The position numbers and the translations under genes were made by a program. Below are positions 1 through 16,600 of a stretch of DNA of 64,000 nucleotides, piece by piece (positions within the stretch are counted from its first letter, which is position 1; each line of letters opens with the position of its first letter). The DNA comes from Dipetalonema caudispina. Lineage: Eukaryota; Nematoda; Chromadorea; Rhabditida; Onchocercidae. The DNA lies in NCBI GenBank assembly GCA_013365325.1, contig JABVXV010000039.1:62001-126000 (forward strand). Reading direction: 5' to 3'. A model generated the notes under the pieces. That model had not been told where the DNA came from and did no database searches. It saw nothing but the letters and a program-made list of their open reading frames with translations.

Positions 1-2213
<2,213 letters not shown>

Positions 2214-4993
2214 TAACAATTATGAAAGACAAGAAGGATGAAAACAGTAATAGACAAGTCTGAAATTAAATGGCTAATTTAAAATTGATCAAATTATATC
2301 CAAATTAACTGGAGAACCTGATAACGAATTATGAACAATTGTTTCATTTTTTCAGTAAAATTTTGAAGAATGTTCTTAAACTCTTAACGGCAGGCGGAAT
2401 ACGATAGGAGAAGTAATTCCTTCAACTAAACTTGGTGAGATTCTTCCCTAATGATTTCAATTTTTAAAAATACAAAGTAAAACTTCAACTCTGGAAGCAA
2501 CATAAAGATTTGAGAATGCTTGAAAGATCAACATTCTGAATGTACAAATGTATTCAAAAATGATTATTTTGATTGTAAACAATTGAAAAATGAGAAAGGG
2601 CTTTCCAAGTAATATGCAATAACATACAACGAAAGACTTTATTTATAAATAAATATCACTTCATTAGTTTACAAACATTTTAAAATAACAGATAAAATCT
2701 AAAAAAAAAAAAAAAAAAAGTTGAATTACAACAAAACGAGAACTACATATACATATATATATGGAAATTACTAAAAGTACGACTTTCTCTATGTTTTACG
2801 AACATAATTTTAAAGCTTTCCCTACAAGGAGTAATGAGTACATGAACAATTCTCTAATTTTTTAAGGCAATTAAAAAGTAATTGTTTGTTTCTGCTTAAA
2901 TGTAATTAAGTGGCTAAGAATTGAAGTGGATAATATAATATATAATAATACCTGTTTAAAACATATAATAACTTCCTACTACTTCATCTCTTTTTCTAAG
3001 GTAAGAATAATATCAATCAATGGTGTACTTAAATAAGCACTAAATTTTTTTCATGAATTTATAAAACAGATCAAACTATTAACTAATTTTTTTATTATGA
3101 TAGATGACAAGGCCTTAAAAAAAAAAAAAAAAAAAAACTGAAGAAGACCATCACGCAAAAAAGAAACTATCTGACAAATCTATCACAAATGGTCAACAAT
3201 TTTGTTATTCTACTTATTTCCAAAAATGAACTTAAGTAAATTGTGAACAATTTAACATCTGCTATATCTCTTAGCTGTTTAGCAAATAACGACTAACTAC
3301 AAAGTATATGATTAATAAATTAAAATAAATTAATGTTTTCTTAAAAATTTGAAAACTAGTATGGCCACAAAATAACAACGAACAAAGATGTGAAAATATC
3401 CAAGTGACATATTATAAAAAAATTGCAAGATTGTAAAGTTACATGTAATTAATAATAAAACATAAATAAGAAATGTAAGACAAGCATTGTACTACAATAA
3501 AAGAGGGGTAACCTTGAACGGAATAAATCCCATGATATCAAATATAATATAATTGACAATTTTTGGAAATGATCCTTCTAATATTCACTTAATTATTTGG
3601 TAGATCTCTCATTTAATTACTCGCTTGAGTTTTTTTTTTGTTGAATAATTAGCAGGAGTGATTAACTTTAACAAGCCTAATTTGAATAAATTACTTTATG
3701 AAACAAAATAAAATCAACACTGTGAACGAATAATCTTTATGCCATAACAAAGAAAGCACTTGAATTCTAATCTACCTAATATCACTTGACGTAATATTTC
3801 AAATCCATAGAAAATTTCACTACAGATATAAAAACACGAATACTTAAATAGCATTTCAGTGCAATATTTTCAATGGTTAGAAGATCTCTGTTACTAGAAA
3901 TGAATTCAGCCTAGATTCTGTCTACATGCATTAAACTTTTGCTGGTGGAATAATTCCTAAACATCCTAAACACAGTGTCACGGAAAATGCTGCTTGCTCT
4001 GAGCATATTTCTTAGACTAGATATTCAATTCCAGAGCAATCTTACAAACTGTTTACCTTTTCTGGGAAATCAGTTTAATTTATGATATGGAAGCATTATT
4101 TGTACCTTTCGTGTTTTGAAAATGCGTGAAAGCGATCAAGTAAAAATTTTATAAGGTGTCTAGCATCAATATGCCAAGATAGAAAGACTTAAAAGGAGGA
4201 ATGTAAATAATGTGAGATCGCCTCTATGAAGTAACAAAATCATTGCATTCCTCAACGTGAGGTAAAAAATATTCTCTTCACACATTCTGCCTTCATGTCT
4301 TTCAGAATCATTGCATAGGACAGCGGAATTTACTTCGCCACCGAATTAACAGTCAGAATTTGTACTTGTCCATGGAAAAGAATCATTCTCTTCTCCAATC
4401 AGAAACTATAAAAAAAAGTAATGATAATAAATAATGCTTATTAATTTGATTTCAATATTTCATAACTACAATTAGATACTACTTGCATTAAATTTACCAG
4501 TAGCGCTAAAAGTAATATGTAATATAGCATTTGTTATAAGTCCTGAACAAATTTGAAAAAACTAGCATAACAATAGGGCAGTAGCTCCATTTTTTTAACA
4601 TAAGTCAGTAATGTCTGAACGGCGCAATACACAACGTTCCGTGTTAAATTCAGAAACGAAAAATTCACCCATTTCATCATCACTTCTTTATCCGTATTTG
4701 AACCGGAGAAGAATGCGATACTTAATAATCTGTGCTAATTTATGGACTGACTAAAGAAAATAAGTAGAAGCACTATCTTCGTACTTCCGTATCTTGAATT
4801 TCACTTTCTTTCATTTTTTTCTTAGGAAAATTTATCCATTACAATTTGTAGTCTTCAATAGACAGTCATCAACATCTCAAACTTTATGTTGTATCTGGCA
4901 TTTTGCTTTTGTTTACCTCTTTAAGTAGAAATCAGGTAATTGTAACTGATGAGGGACTAAGCAACAACTTCAGAACTTTTGAAAATCCTTTTT
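2214..4993. other. Intergenic, AT-rich, no gene seen
   Basis: This lies between the LARS2 start and the SNRK stop, with both genes on the minus strand, so it should hold the SNRK 3' UTR and the LARS2 promoter. I see no conserved coding segment. It contains A-tracts at 2701-2719 and about 3117-3137 and a short TATA-rich stretch near 2748-2761. The length (2.8 kb) leaves room for a long SNRK 3' UTR. Confidence 0.6.
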
Positions 4994-7900
4994 TTACAAA
5001 AATTTAAGGCAAAACCTCGGAAAGGATGAGTGAGAGAAAAGCGTTGTTGGCATCTCCTTAATAGGATGTAAAGCTGTAGGCAACACTTGAGTAATGTCCA
5101 AAAGTTTTTGGCCCAGCGAATTGCGGTATCGAGATGACTGTTCTGAAAACACTACTCCCGGAATTGCAGAATTACACCAGAAAAATCAATAATCAATGCA
5201 AGAAACGTGAAACATGAAAGCAAGCTGTTAGTTGAAATGTGTGGCATAAGGATTCGTTTTATAAAGACATAAAAATCCGAGGCAATTCTATGCCAAAATA
5301 AACAAAATGAGAGAAAGAAGTTCAAAAATATTAGTGGACATCATAAAATCAAATCACATATCGATATTATTTCATCTTATTTACCACGGATACGGTTTGT
5401 ATTCAATTTTATGCAATTTACTCCTAATAATATTCTATTTTTAGGAAGAACAATTGGTGAAGACCAACATCTTCTAAATGAAGTCGAATAGGCAACAAAC
5501 TTGTTCCGAGTATAATCCACTGGGTTAGCATAAAGATAAGTTAACCTACCAGAATGTTGGCAATCATGATTGCATGAAGTATTATCAGGAGTATTTATCG
5601 TGTTTCCAATGACTGGTTCATTTCCTGAGCTGCTTGGACCAAGCGATGCCCCTCCATTACCTGAATAATGGTAGAAAATCTAAACTTCGTCGTCGACAAT
5701 AATGTTTCAAAAAAGAACTATTGTATTTCCGTGCAAAATTGGATAGTCTCACATTAACGATATTATTGAAATGTTGACGCATAAAATATAGACTACTATA
5801 TGAGGAAAAAAGGCTTCCAGGAATCAACCCTTTGATGGATCATCGTCGTTATCTCGCCGACTTCCATAATTATAGCAATATTTGGAGGCCAGAAAATTCA
5901 ATCTTCTCTCGCTGTCATCATCCGATGTTTCACTTGATGAACAGCTACAATATCAAAATTTTTATTATCGCCATTGTAATTACACTATCAAATGAGTCAA
6001 ATTAGAAGCAATTTACAATTGCAGCAGCAGTTAATATTCAAACCTTGTGCTCCTTTGTGGTTTTACCGCATGATATCTTGAAGGCGGTCTCTGTTCATAC
6101 CTTTGAGCCATATCAGGTGAGACTTTTGCTTGACGTCGCCTGATCATGCGTACATTACTGTATGTAAGGGTTGCACCCAGAGAATCTTCTTTCGCGAGCT
6201 AGAATAATAAAAAAAAAAAACTGAAAGATAAAAACGTGTGGAGATAGTGAGAGAAAGAAAACATTGCTTCTAAAACTCCAAATATCTGAAATGCAATAAG
6301 TTGACGAAGTTCAGCACAAAAAGACTTATGCAAAAAACAAAAATTGTTCAAATTTTACAAACAAATCGGAAACGATTAAGTATCAGTCTCCCGAAAGATG
6401 CCAGTTTCCTCACCATTCAATTGATCCATCAAAGTGCCAGATTATTGCCGGCTACAATATTGCGGAGTTTCTTTGGCTTGTTTGAGGCTTCTGGAACATA
6501 CGTCTTGCCATGACTCGATAGTATTAAACCGTCGTGAGAGGTGCCTCGGATCAGTTTTGTAGATAAAGTATTACACATATTTATTAAAATGATACCTTCG
6601 GCTGAACGAAAAGTCGAGATGCCGATAAAGGAATAACTGATGCACCAGAAATACTACGACGAGTCACAATTTGACGCTGTTCTGCACCTTTATCGAACTC
6701 ATATTCTTCCGTCTCCTATAAAACCAAAAAGGAAAAGATAAAATTTCTGCATCGAACATTTTTTTCAAATTGTGTAAAAGCTAATTTGATTTTAATATAA
6801 AGAAATAGAATATTTGAAGAGGAAATACCTCACAAATTCCTAGCAGGTGTGGCGATGAACCTAACTTTCGCAATCCACTGGATCCAGCAAAAGGAACTTT
6901 CAATCGACCGATTGCTAAATTATTACACTTTTATCAGAAAGCATTGAAAAAAAGTGGTGTATATGAAAATTGCATGAATATGAAAAAAATATTAGAACTC
7001 TGAATCATCCTTACAAACTGATCCCTAACTGCACAAGTAATAACTGAAAATCATACAAAAAACAATGAGTAGATTGAAAAAATCTTAACATACAAGGACT
7101 TGCACGACCACTTGAACTTGGTGGGCTAGAGCTTCGACTGCTCAGACGGCTGTCCGGTGAAAGGGTTCGCCTTTTGCCTTCTGCGACATTCAAACGTGAT
7201 AATTCCAGTAAACCCTGTATATCCTGAGGTGATATTCGTCCATGTGAACCCGAATTCGAAGGAAATATTGACATAGAGCATGATGAATGCCTAAAAATGT
7301 AAATTTGTAGGCATTTTATAAGAATTCCTGAGCACTCTAATTAATGAAAACCCTGGAGAACATTTCTGTCAGTACGAACACTACGGTAAGGGAAACACAA
7401 AATTCCACTGAAAATATGAAGAAGCATGTTAAATTAATTATTTCAAACTTTGTATAAATGATTACTAATAGGACCCCAAATAGTATGGATGGCAAGGAAT
7501 GCAAAAGAATGTCGAAAATGTTGTTAGTACATCACGTCAGTACATTACAAGAAGTTTAAAAAATGATGTAATAGAAGAAATAAACTGAGTTTAAGAAGAA
7601 ACTACAATTAATAAAATTCGATAGATACAAATGAGGAGCTTTTATATTCTCGATTAGTTCCCAGATCCATCCTGCACTTTCAAGCACTTCAGTGAACACA
7701 AATATGGTGCTAATTGGCTGACGAGAATTAAAGATTTCCACCTACGTTCCTTAATGAGCTATTTAGCCGTGATTTGGTTACAGAAAGATACAAAAATTCT
7801 GTATGCAAAAAAAGGATTTGATCTCGCGTACAAAAGTCAAAATCAACATCTGTTGGAAAAATTTTTGAAATCACTTAAGAAACTTTCACACTTCATGAAC

Positions 7901-10900
7901 CAACGAAAGTTTGTCATAATTTGCAACAATTCCAAATAGCTTAGTAGGATTTATTCGTTATGCGAAAGACAGAAATCGCGAATCTTTGTTCTCACGTCAT
8001 TATTGAGCGAAATATACCAGTGCTGCAAAACTACCGAAAGGGGAGGAATGAGGAATGGAAACAAAATGAAGAGAACGAGGGATGTCGGCTAGTGCTACCT
8101 GTCAAAACGAGTGTTCCAGTTGCTTCACTGAATATTCTTCTAATGATTAGAAACATTTGACCAAAAATGTGATAGTAGATTAGTGTAAGAAGCCACTTTC
8201 AAAAATTGTGGATGGCCGGTGAAATTTGTATTAGCGATATGAGTTGCAATATATAAGGTCATCATATATGTTATATTTCCTTGAAATTTACATTTTGCTG
8301 TCGGAACACAGTGTAGATAGGGAAGAAATTTGCATAAGGAGAAAAAATCTTGATCAATACTAATAAACAGAATGTTAGAACTAACTAATTAACTGTATTA
8401 TCTGGACGAAGAGAATCGAAAACACTATTTGAATGATGGTAAGGAAAAATTATCACTATTTGCAGCCATTACCCAAAAAAAACCATGAAATGCATGAAAA
8501 CGATACATAAAAGCACCTTGATGATTGCCTCGATGTACCGCAATGATATGTTGACAACTCTTCCTCACTTTCTTCTTTCAATATTGTACATGGCCTTCGA
8601 GAAACAGAAGTGCTACCACGCCATGAATTAGATCGACTTCGACCTTTATAATCGCTTCCTTCTTCATTTTTTCCAATTGTTTCTCTATGAAATAAGAGAA
8701 AACATTATTCTTCCTTTATTTTTCAGTAACTATAAAAACCGGATCAAAAAATCGGTCATATAACTTAAAACCTCCTCGACAGAAAACATATGTTTGATTT
8801 TAAATCAGTAATTTGGAATTTAATAATATCAAAGATTTCAAGAAGTAAAAAACCTTATTTCAGAACAGTTTTTAAAATCAGGTGGTAAGTCGCCTAATGA
8901 CGGACGCTCAACCTCGTGCGCCTTCCTGGCGCGTTCTTCGCGACAAGATGCCAGAACTCTTTCGGCAAGTAAATAATAGGTGGCAGTAACGTAGGAAAAA
9001 TCATCACTCTCTAGCGATCTGCAAATTTTCGTCGGTAGATGACACAATGTAAACTTCACAAGCAGGATACGAGAAGAGAAAACGGTTCTAATAATTTTAT
9101 GGCACGCCTGCAGAGACGTCTTTCTATTTAGTATGAACTTACCGCAGAATGTTTTCCTCCGTATCAACACCACCTGCTACCATCTGCTCAATAATTGTAG
9201 TATGCGCACTTTCTGGAAGCACATCTCGTCCAACCAAGGGTAAAATCTGAGCAAGGCCAAGATCTCCAGCTTTCACCCATGAATTGTTAATGATTTCGTT
9301 AAGCGTTGCACGTTTCTGGACATCTTTTACTAACATTCTTGATATCAGACTGCAATTCATTACTTTGTATTATGAATAAGCAGAGCTTTTTTACAAAATT
9401 GTTAATTTACCTTGCTATATTTCCCTCAAAGTAAAAACTAATGAAACACTTATCGTTAAAAATTCAAAATAACAAAGAGTGTGAACAAATTCACAAGAAT
9501 GGCAGAAATGTTGAAAGGACGGCCTTCATATAAATAATTTCCAGTTAGAAATGTAGTGGACACAATGGGACAGAAGACATGCGAAGTAAAAATTTTTTGT
9601 TAAAATTAAAATAAAATTTACTAGCGAGCATGCGGCGAAAGTGTATCCGGAAGAGAATATTTGCAATCTAATATTTTTGTCAAAGTTTCCGAGTCGTTTG
9701 CCTCTTGGAATGGCAGCCGTCCGCACAACAACATATATAAAATAACTCCCAGTGACCACACATCTGAAATTTGTGATATCATTACAAGATGATCTCTTTT
9801 TTATTGTTTAATGACCGCGAATAGGACTTGTTATTACAAGCTTTCAGAACTGCCGACCATACGAGGTTCAATGTCCGATGTCTTGAACTATTTTTTTGAA
9901 AATTTTCATAAAGTCTGCACCGTGTTAACGTACCGGCTGTTAAAATATAAATTTGCTACTGATAGAATAATATCTATTAAATCTTTTCGAATAATTTTCT
10001 TGATAGATCAATAGAAGTTTACCAACGGCTGGAGCGTCATATGCATCCCCTAGCAAGATTTCTGGAGCTGAATAAGCTAAGCTGCCACATGCAGTTTCAA
10101 GTTGCTCGCCAGGGATAAATTTATTACTGAACCCGAAATCCGTCAATTTTACCATGCCTAGACGTTCGAAGAACACTACATTTTCAGGCTGCAATCATTT
10201 AATGATGGTTTGTTTACTTCATTTGTCGATAACTTTTTGCAAATAGGAAAACTAGTCGAAATCAAAAGCTGCATAACCAGAATAAACTATTGTACCTTTA
10301 AATCTCGATGAACGACATGAAGCTGATGACAGTAATCAATTGCTTTGATAATTTGGCAAAAATACTGCTGCGCTTCGCTTTCCGGACAGCCCTAGAAAAT
10401 GTTTATTGTTTAAGCAAATAAATTAATTTGCCTCAGCTGATCAAGCTGCAATAGCTATTAACACACATCGTCATTCTATAAGATTTTCGGGGACACGGTT
10501 AAAATTAATTTTAAATATTAACCTTATCAGCATTTTTCGTGATAAAGTCATACATATCATAATCTCCTAATTCGAGGATTAAAAACAATTTTGTTTGTGT
10601 ATCGATAACTTCATATAAGCGAACTATATTTGGGTGCTGCACCAATTTCATACAACGAACCTGCAAACATATTTAGGCATAGGAAAAAAGTCTTGTTATG
10701 TGAAAGTATATCATAACGCAATAATATGAGACTTGATACCTTAAACTAATTTATTCTTTACCAAACAATAACCTTAATAATCAATGCAAGTAATATAGTG
10801 AAGTTTTAAAAAAGGGAAAATAGTTCCTGAAAAAAAAAGTCCCTTTTTCAAGAAAAGTTAACGAAGAAGAGTTCAGTTACCTCTTTTATCAGATGAGATG

Positions 10901-11327
10901 CCATTGAGGAATCAAATTTTGTTTTATCAATCACTTTCACAGCTACCTAAAAATTTTTTTTTTTTTCATTCAGCTTCATCATTTCTCATTCTGCTAACGA
11001 TCCGAGATATGTATGACATGAACAAATAAGCAGAATGCAAGATGTAATACTGTCAAAAAAGATCTGCCGAATTTGAGATGAAGCACACATGAAAATATCC
11101 ATTTCATAATCTAAAATGAATACTTCTGATCCAGTTCCATGAAATATTTAAAAGAATTGGTAGAACGCGAAAATAATAACCTTTTCACCCGTGAAAACAT
11201 GACTTGCCAATTTGACTACAGCAAAATGACCTTTGCCAATGGTTTTCTGCAAATCATAAAGTCCAGCAATCCGGGCATTATTGATGCTCCGTGAGGTTTT
11301 CGGTTCTAATTGTGGTTTATCTGTCAT
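4994..11327 (-). CDS. SNRK: SNRK, SNF1/AMPK-related serine/threonine kinase
   Basis: Cytoplasmic/nuclear protein kinase of the AMPK-related family, normally activated by LKB1. Sixteen exons on the minus strand: 11327-11181, 10946-10881, 10660-10523, 10391-10296, 10188-10023, 9763-9622, 9349-9143, 9018-8854, 8684-8517, 7290-7094, 6914-6829, 6715-6596, 6198-6044, 5944-5829, 5660-5550, 5142-4994. All junctions are in phase and give 742 residues (human 765). Visible motifs are the glycine loop [12 protein letters not shown] with Lys53, HRDLKPEN with Asp147, DFG at 166-168, T-loop Thr181 in the ETACGS context (the LKB1 site) and SAPE. A UBA-like segment follows ([18 protein letters not shown]). 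The C-terminal half is Ser/Arg-rich and low in order, but keeps the human-like [13 protein letters not shown] block. In subdomain V the usual GGD is reduced to GDYD. The ATG has a possible trans-splice acceptor (TTATTAG) about 25 nt upstream. The last exon is assigned by phase and weak similarity only. Confidence 0.95.
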
Positions 11328-11908
11328 TCTATCAACACTTCTTGGTAGCTAATAACAACTGAAAGTAAATAATTATTGAAAAAAAAAAGAAAAAAAAAAT
11401 GATAGAATGGATAAATACGAATTTCATCTACATATTATCATTTCAAAGAAATTTTCATTCATAAATTTTAACTTCGTCCGTTTACATATCCACTTTATCG
11501 TACTACTAGAACAATAATTTTTCAAAAAAGGCTAAATTTTGAGAGAAAAAAAAAAAAAAAAAAAGTAGAAACGACATTCCTTTTGTGTTAAAGGAACGCA
11601 AATATAACTCGTTTTGCTTCCTCATTCATTTATATGTAAAATTTGAAAGATATTTTAAAATACTTCAAAGATTAAATCAACTCATATAATTCTTCACTAA
11701 TTGACTTACCTTTATACTTGAAATTAATCCAACATACTACACAACTATATACAAAAAATATTTAGAGTCTTTTATTTATGTGGCCCCATCAAATCCATTC
11801 GTTACAATTTCAATCTTATCATCTGTATAAATTTCCATTCCGAATAATCTACATTAATGCAGAATGATGTGAAAGATATTGGATGAGTATAAAAATAGCA
11901 AGAGGAAC

Positions 11909-11959
11909 ATGCAAATGCATATCATGCATTATTATGCAGTACAATATGCATGCATTTGC
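11909..11959. promoter_or_regulatory. Inverted repeat with POU octamer and ATGCAT motifs
   Basis: The arm GCAAATGCAT at 11911-11920 is exactly complementary to ATGCATTTGC at 11950-11959, with 29 nt between. The left arm includes the canonical octamer ATGCAAAT (11909-11916), the site bound by POU-homeodomain factors. ATGCAT is repeated several times inside. Its place in a divergent promoter region suggests a regulatory role, but that is inference. Confidence 0.35.
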
Positions 11960-13585
11960 TAGATGATAAGAGCAATGTGAATAATATTGGCTATTGTTAA
12001 TTATTTGATAATAAAAAGAAGGGTACATAGCATTGCTCATTTATTAGTATCGTTCAATTAATTGAAATTTAAAAGTTTATGTTTGTGTATATGGTAAATT
12101 AATTTACAATTTTGCTAATGAATTGGAAAATGAGCAATTTTTTTGTAAACAAAAAAAAAAAAAGAATTTTTTTCAATTTTGTTTCAAATTTCATTTTGAT
12201 AAATTTCATTTCGGACAAATGAATTAAATGGTATATATAATAAATTGATAAGAAATAGTTTTAATTAATATATTTGATAACAAATGCTACGATTCTTTTC
12301 ATCTAATTAAAGGATAAATATTCATTAGTAAGCACTTTATTCGCCAATTTCACAAACTTGTCGTCTTTTTTTTTTTTTTTTTACTGCAGTATCAGATGTG
12401 CCAAAAAATTTAATGTTTCATTGAAAATAGAAATTTGTTGAAAGAGATGCACATGATGAGAGTATCATTTCATGCTGGAGATATAAAAATGGAAATTCCA
12501 CTGATACAATTATCTCTCATTCATTTAAATTATTTTCATGGCAAATCATTTCTCATCATTTCTGTTTGCTTGAATAAATAACAAATACATTTCGGAATCT
12601 TTGAAGATGAAAATCAATTAAAACAATCACTAACTTTAGCGAAAAAACAAAAAATAAAAAACTTGAGTCGTTTATTTAAATCTTAGGAAAAAAATTGACG
12701 ATATTTGTAGTTACAAATTTAACAATTTAGGAAAAAAATTACAACAGAGATTTAAAACTTAAAGTTTTGAATTTTTCCACTTCTCCATCTCCTTTCATTT
12801 TAATTTGAAGGCTTTCAAACACTCATTATTGATTCCTAACTTGTAGTCTTATTAAGAACAGAAAAATCCTCTGATTCAATGATACACGCTTATGCTTCCC
12901 AAGAATTTTCAAAAAAAAAAAAAAAAAAAAAAAGAAAAATAAGGAAGAATCGGAAATTAATAATTAAATCATATTCACAACAGGTAAACAAACAATATGA
13001 AACTGAAGAATGGAAAAATTGGCAATCATCCTAGGAAAATAAATGTAAAATCTGAAAGAGTGAAATCTAAATATTACCATTACAATGTAAAAACCAACAG
13101 TTATCGCAAGAAAAACAACAATGAAATTTGATGGATACAAAAATCTAAACATTATCATACACTACAAGAACCGGTAATCATTTCCGGAAAGTAACGTAAA
13201 ACGTAAAACATATGGAACCTGAATTGAACATACTGACACACAAAAGGTCAAAGCCCTTTTTGCACTATACCATCTCACGGCCGCCGTGAAATACGACAAC
13301 GTCGTACTGTTAAGGATTGGATTGGTATTATTATAGATATTTGGTTTTCTAGGGATCTGATGTTTGTTGGGTAAATAGCCATTGGTCATCTGAGAATTGT
13401 TGATTTTAATTGTTACTAACTTCTACAGGTCATTTCCTTTTTCATATTTTATATGCAAGTACAATGAAAAGAATGCATATCAATAATTGTTGAAATTTTA
13501 ATTTCAATGACCATACATCTTTGTGATTATAATCTGTTAATTCTTACATAAATTTAGCTTAATTCGCTTCTTTTTTTTTTTATTC

Positions 13586-13587
13586 AG
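13586..13587 (+). promoter_or_regulatory. Probable trans-splice acceptor for hmp-2
   Basis: A run of T ends in ATTCAG at 13582-13587, 16 nt before the hmp-2 ATG and with no upstream coding exon visible. This matches nematode spliced-leader acceptors. Confidence 0.5.
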
Positions 13588-13603
13588 AAAGTAAAGGATT
13601 AAA

Positions 13604-16600
13604 ATGGAGAATGGCGAAGCTTTACGTTTGGATTATAATCTGTCTCCTTTAATCAACAGTGATTCTGAAACAAATTATGCTTATACAATATTTAAAGGTA
13701 AGTTGATGTGTTATTTCGAAAAGTATAGTGAAATAACGGAATAGTTGTTAACGTCATATCGTTGATTTGGGGCGAAAAATTGGAATAATATATTACAAGC
13801 ACTAAATTGCGAAGAATATCAGATCGTATGAGTTATGCTTGAGATAGTTTTGACAATATGAACAAGAAGAAGTTTTGTGTTATAGCTATAACTAGAAAGA
13901 TTTGAAGTGATGAAAGATTCTCTTCACAGTAATCAGTGTTTTCTAGTGTTTTATCTGTTATAGTTCCTGATTTTTTTTTACGAGTGAATGTTTAGCATTT
14001 ATCCTATTTCCTTTAAAAGGTTCATCATTTCTTTTCATTATGATAAGTAACGATTATAACTGATAGGATAATCAAAATAAATTAGTGGTCGGTATGGTGG
14101 GACTGTTTGGAGTGTTTTGATGGTTGACATGATCGACTTTTTCAGAACTCTGTGGAGAAACTGTGTCATGTTTTTGTTACGCTGTTGTTAGTAAACTCAT
14201 TGCATTCATTTATCAAACAGTCCTATGAGTAAATAGCACTATCTTGTATATTTGATAGAAGAGATTCATGTAATATACCTAAGGAAGTTCTGAGTTTATA
14301 AAGTTGGCAAATATCATCAAAACTGCTATTACGAGCGAAACCACTGCAATAGAATTATGTTTGTTGTAGAAATAGATGAAAGTTATGCGCAAACACGTGG
14401 CGATCGCATCCGTGCTGCGATGTTTCCTGATTTATGCCCTGATAAAGCTAGTAATACGGCGCCATTACCACATCGTTCAACAATTGTCGCGAAACTAGCA
14501 GAGCCAAGCCAACTATTAACAACCGCCGTTGTGGAATTGCTCAGTCTTCAGGATGAAACGGAATTAACTACAAAAGCAATTCCTGAACTTGTGAAATTAC
14601 TTGCGGATAAAGATGAGGTTAGTTATATTTATGCGAAGTAAGAACTTCTTTATATTTAAACCCATCCTATTATAGGAAATAGAATTGTCCGCATCGTCTC
14701 ATCCGAAAATAGTATTATACAAATTAAGTATACCAACTGGTGTCGTAAAGTTAATCGCAAAAAGTACTTACGGTTCCTAACCATTAATTTCAAGTCATTA
14801 TAATTACACTCAAACACATCTTACAATGAATATGTTTTTGCCTAAAAATAAGCTTATCTCTTTAATCTAGAGATCCATGTTCTGGTTTTCTGTCAGCTCT
14901 TGGAAAACGTTTTCTGCATCCTGCTTATGTATCTGAAAATGTTGTTGGGTTATTGAAGAAGTAGTAGTCGGTAGTGAGAGATTAGGTCAATATGTAAAAC
15001 TTCGTAACCCCAATCGTTCAATTTTTGAAGTGTTGGCTGTTCGCTGTGTAATTAGGCACCTTCATGGGGAAGAAATGTCCAGCTTTCGCTGCATCTAGTC
15101 GATTTGTTAAGCATACTTCTCAGATTTGCTAAATTTTAGAAAAGATTTAGAAAGTATATTAGCAACCGACTTTAAAATAGTGATTACGATCTTTTTTGAT
15201 GCAAGTTTCATTTTCGAATTTGCGAAGTGCTTTCTCATATTAATCACCAAGCAAGTTGTCGTTTATTATTGTCTTATACCAATTGAAAAACCATTCGTTT
15301 TGTTTTGCCGAATAAGAGAAGACGACACTTCACTTTCGATTTTTGGTTAGCTCATGATTGTCTCGTTTATGTGTTAGAAGATCAGCTTTCATAATTGTTC
15401 TTAAGTGATCAATATTAACTTCCGAGGCCATCCATTCTTTATGTTCAAAACTTCTGTCGCCTGTGTTGAATCACGCTGCATTACAAGTTCATAAGCAGCT
15501 GAACAGCTTCTGAGCCAGGTGCATTGTTGATATCTCGGGTTCTTTCTATAGTTTTGCATTTATTTTGAATTTACTTTCGCAGTTCGTTTTCTTGTGCAAC
15601 TTTATTTCTTTGGGCTGTCATAAATTTGAAATGAATTAGAAGTTATAAGTCATTAATCAAAAAACATAAAGCTACAAATGTGCATTAGAATGTACAGTAT
15701 AACCAAATTTATGTTTAATAGCGCATTTAATATCAAGAGCAAACTTCAACAATGCAGAAACTATAGTTATTTTTGCGCTAACCGAGTGTATTTTTGACAG
15801 TTTTTTTTATTTCCGTTACTTTTTTCTGTTGAGTATGATATGAATAGTTGGATTAATCGCTGGATAAAATTACTTGAGTCATTCTGTGATATTTTCTGGT
15901 GCTAGAATATTGAGGCAAACCTCAATTCCATTCAGTGCGTTCATTGTCATCACATTTCTTCACACTGGGAAAGACCAGGCATTTGATGGGAGAAAGAATT
16001 CCTCATTTTAGACGTTTAACAGTTGGAAGCAGGTTCTTAAAAGATGATGAATTTCTCTTATAGACAGTGATTATGCGAGCTGTTCATATGGTGCACATGT
16101 TATCGCGTGAGAGCAAATCCGTGAATGCAATAGCTTCAAATCCGACTCTAGTAAATGCTTTATGCGGCGTTACGCGGTATTTTATTTGATTTTTGTACAA
16201 ACATTGTTTGATATTATTACGGCTTAGAATGATTATAGATTTATAGAAAAAAAAAAATTATTTGGAGCTCTTATTTTATCTTTTTATTTTGATGCAATCG
16301 TTTGGTCATAAAGTAGATTTTAGATTGGAAAATGATGCTATACGAAGAGATGCACTTGGCGCTCTTTCACATATTTCGGAACATGCAGAAGGGCGTATGC
16401 AAATATTCCGTTCTGGTGGTATTCCGGAGTTAGTTCGAATGCTTGGAATTCCATTAGATGCTGTTCGCCATTATGCTATCACCACGCTTCATAACTTGCT
16501 TCTTTTCATGGATTATGCAAAAGAAGTTAGTTCTACTGCTTTATTTTTTCTTATATTTTGACGAGATATTCTGCTTGATCTTTCGGATTTTCTCTTCGAA

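Larger units (their letters stand above)
11328..13603. other. Divergent intergenic region between SNRK and hmp-2
   Basis: Both flanking genes start away from this region, so it must contain both promoters. It is AT-rich with A-tracts (for example 12911-12933 and 11551-11564) and a T-tract near 12367-12382. I found no conserved coding segment; short open frames at 11849-12040, 12964-13158 and 13162-13389 have no recognisable product. It includes the ATGCAT palindrome cluster listed separately. Confidence 0.6.

Noticed and set aside
15126..15350. Open frame within long hmp-2 intron 2
   Set aside because: Phe/Ile-rich, no similarity recognised, and flanking exons join in phase without it.
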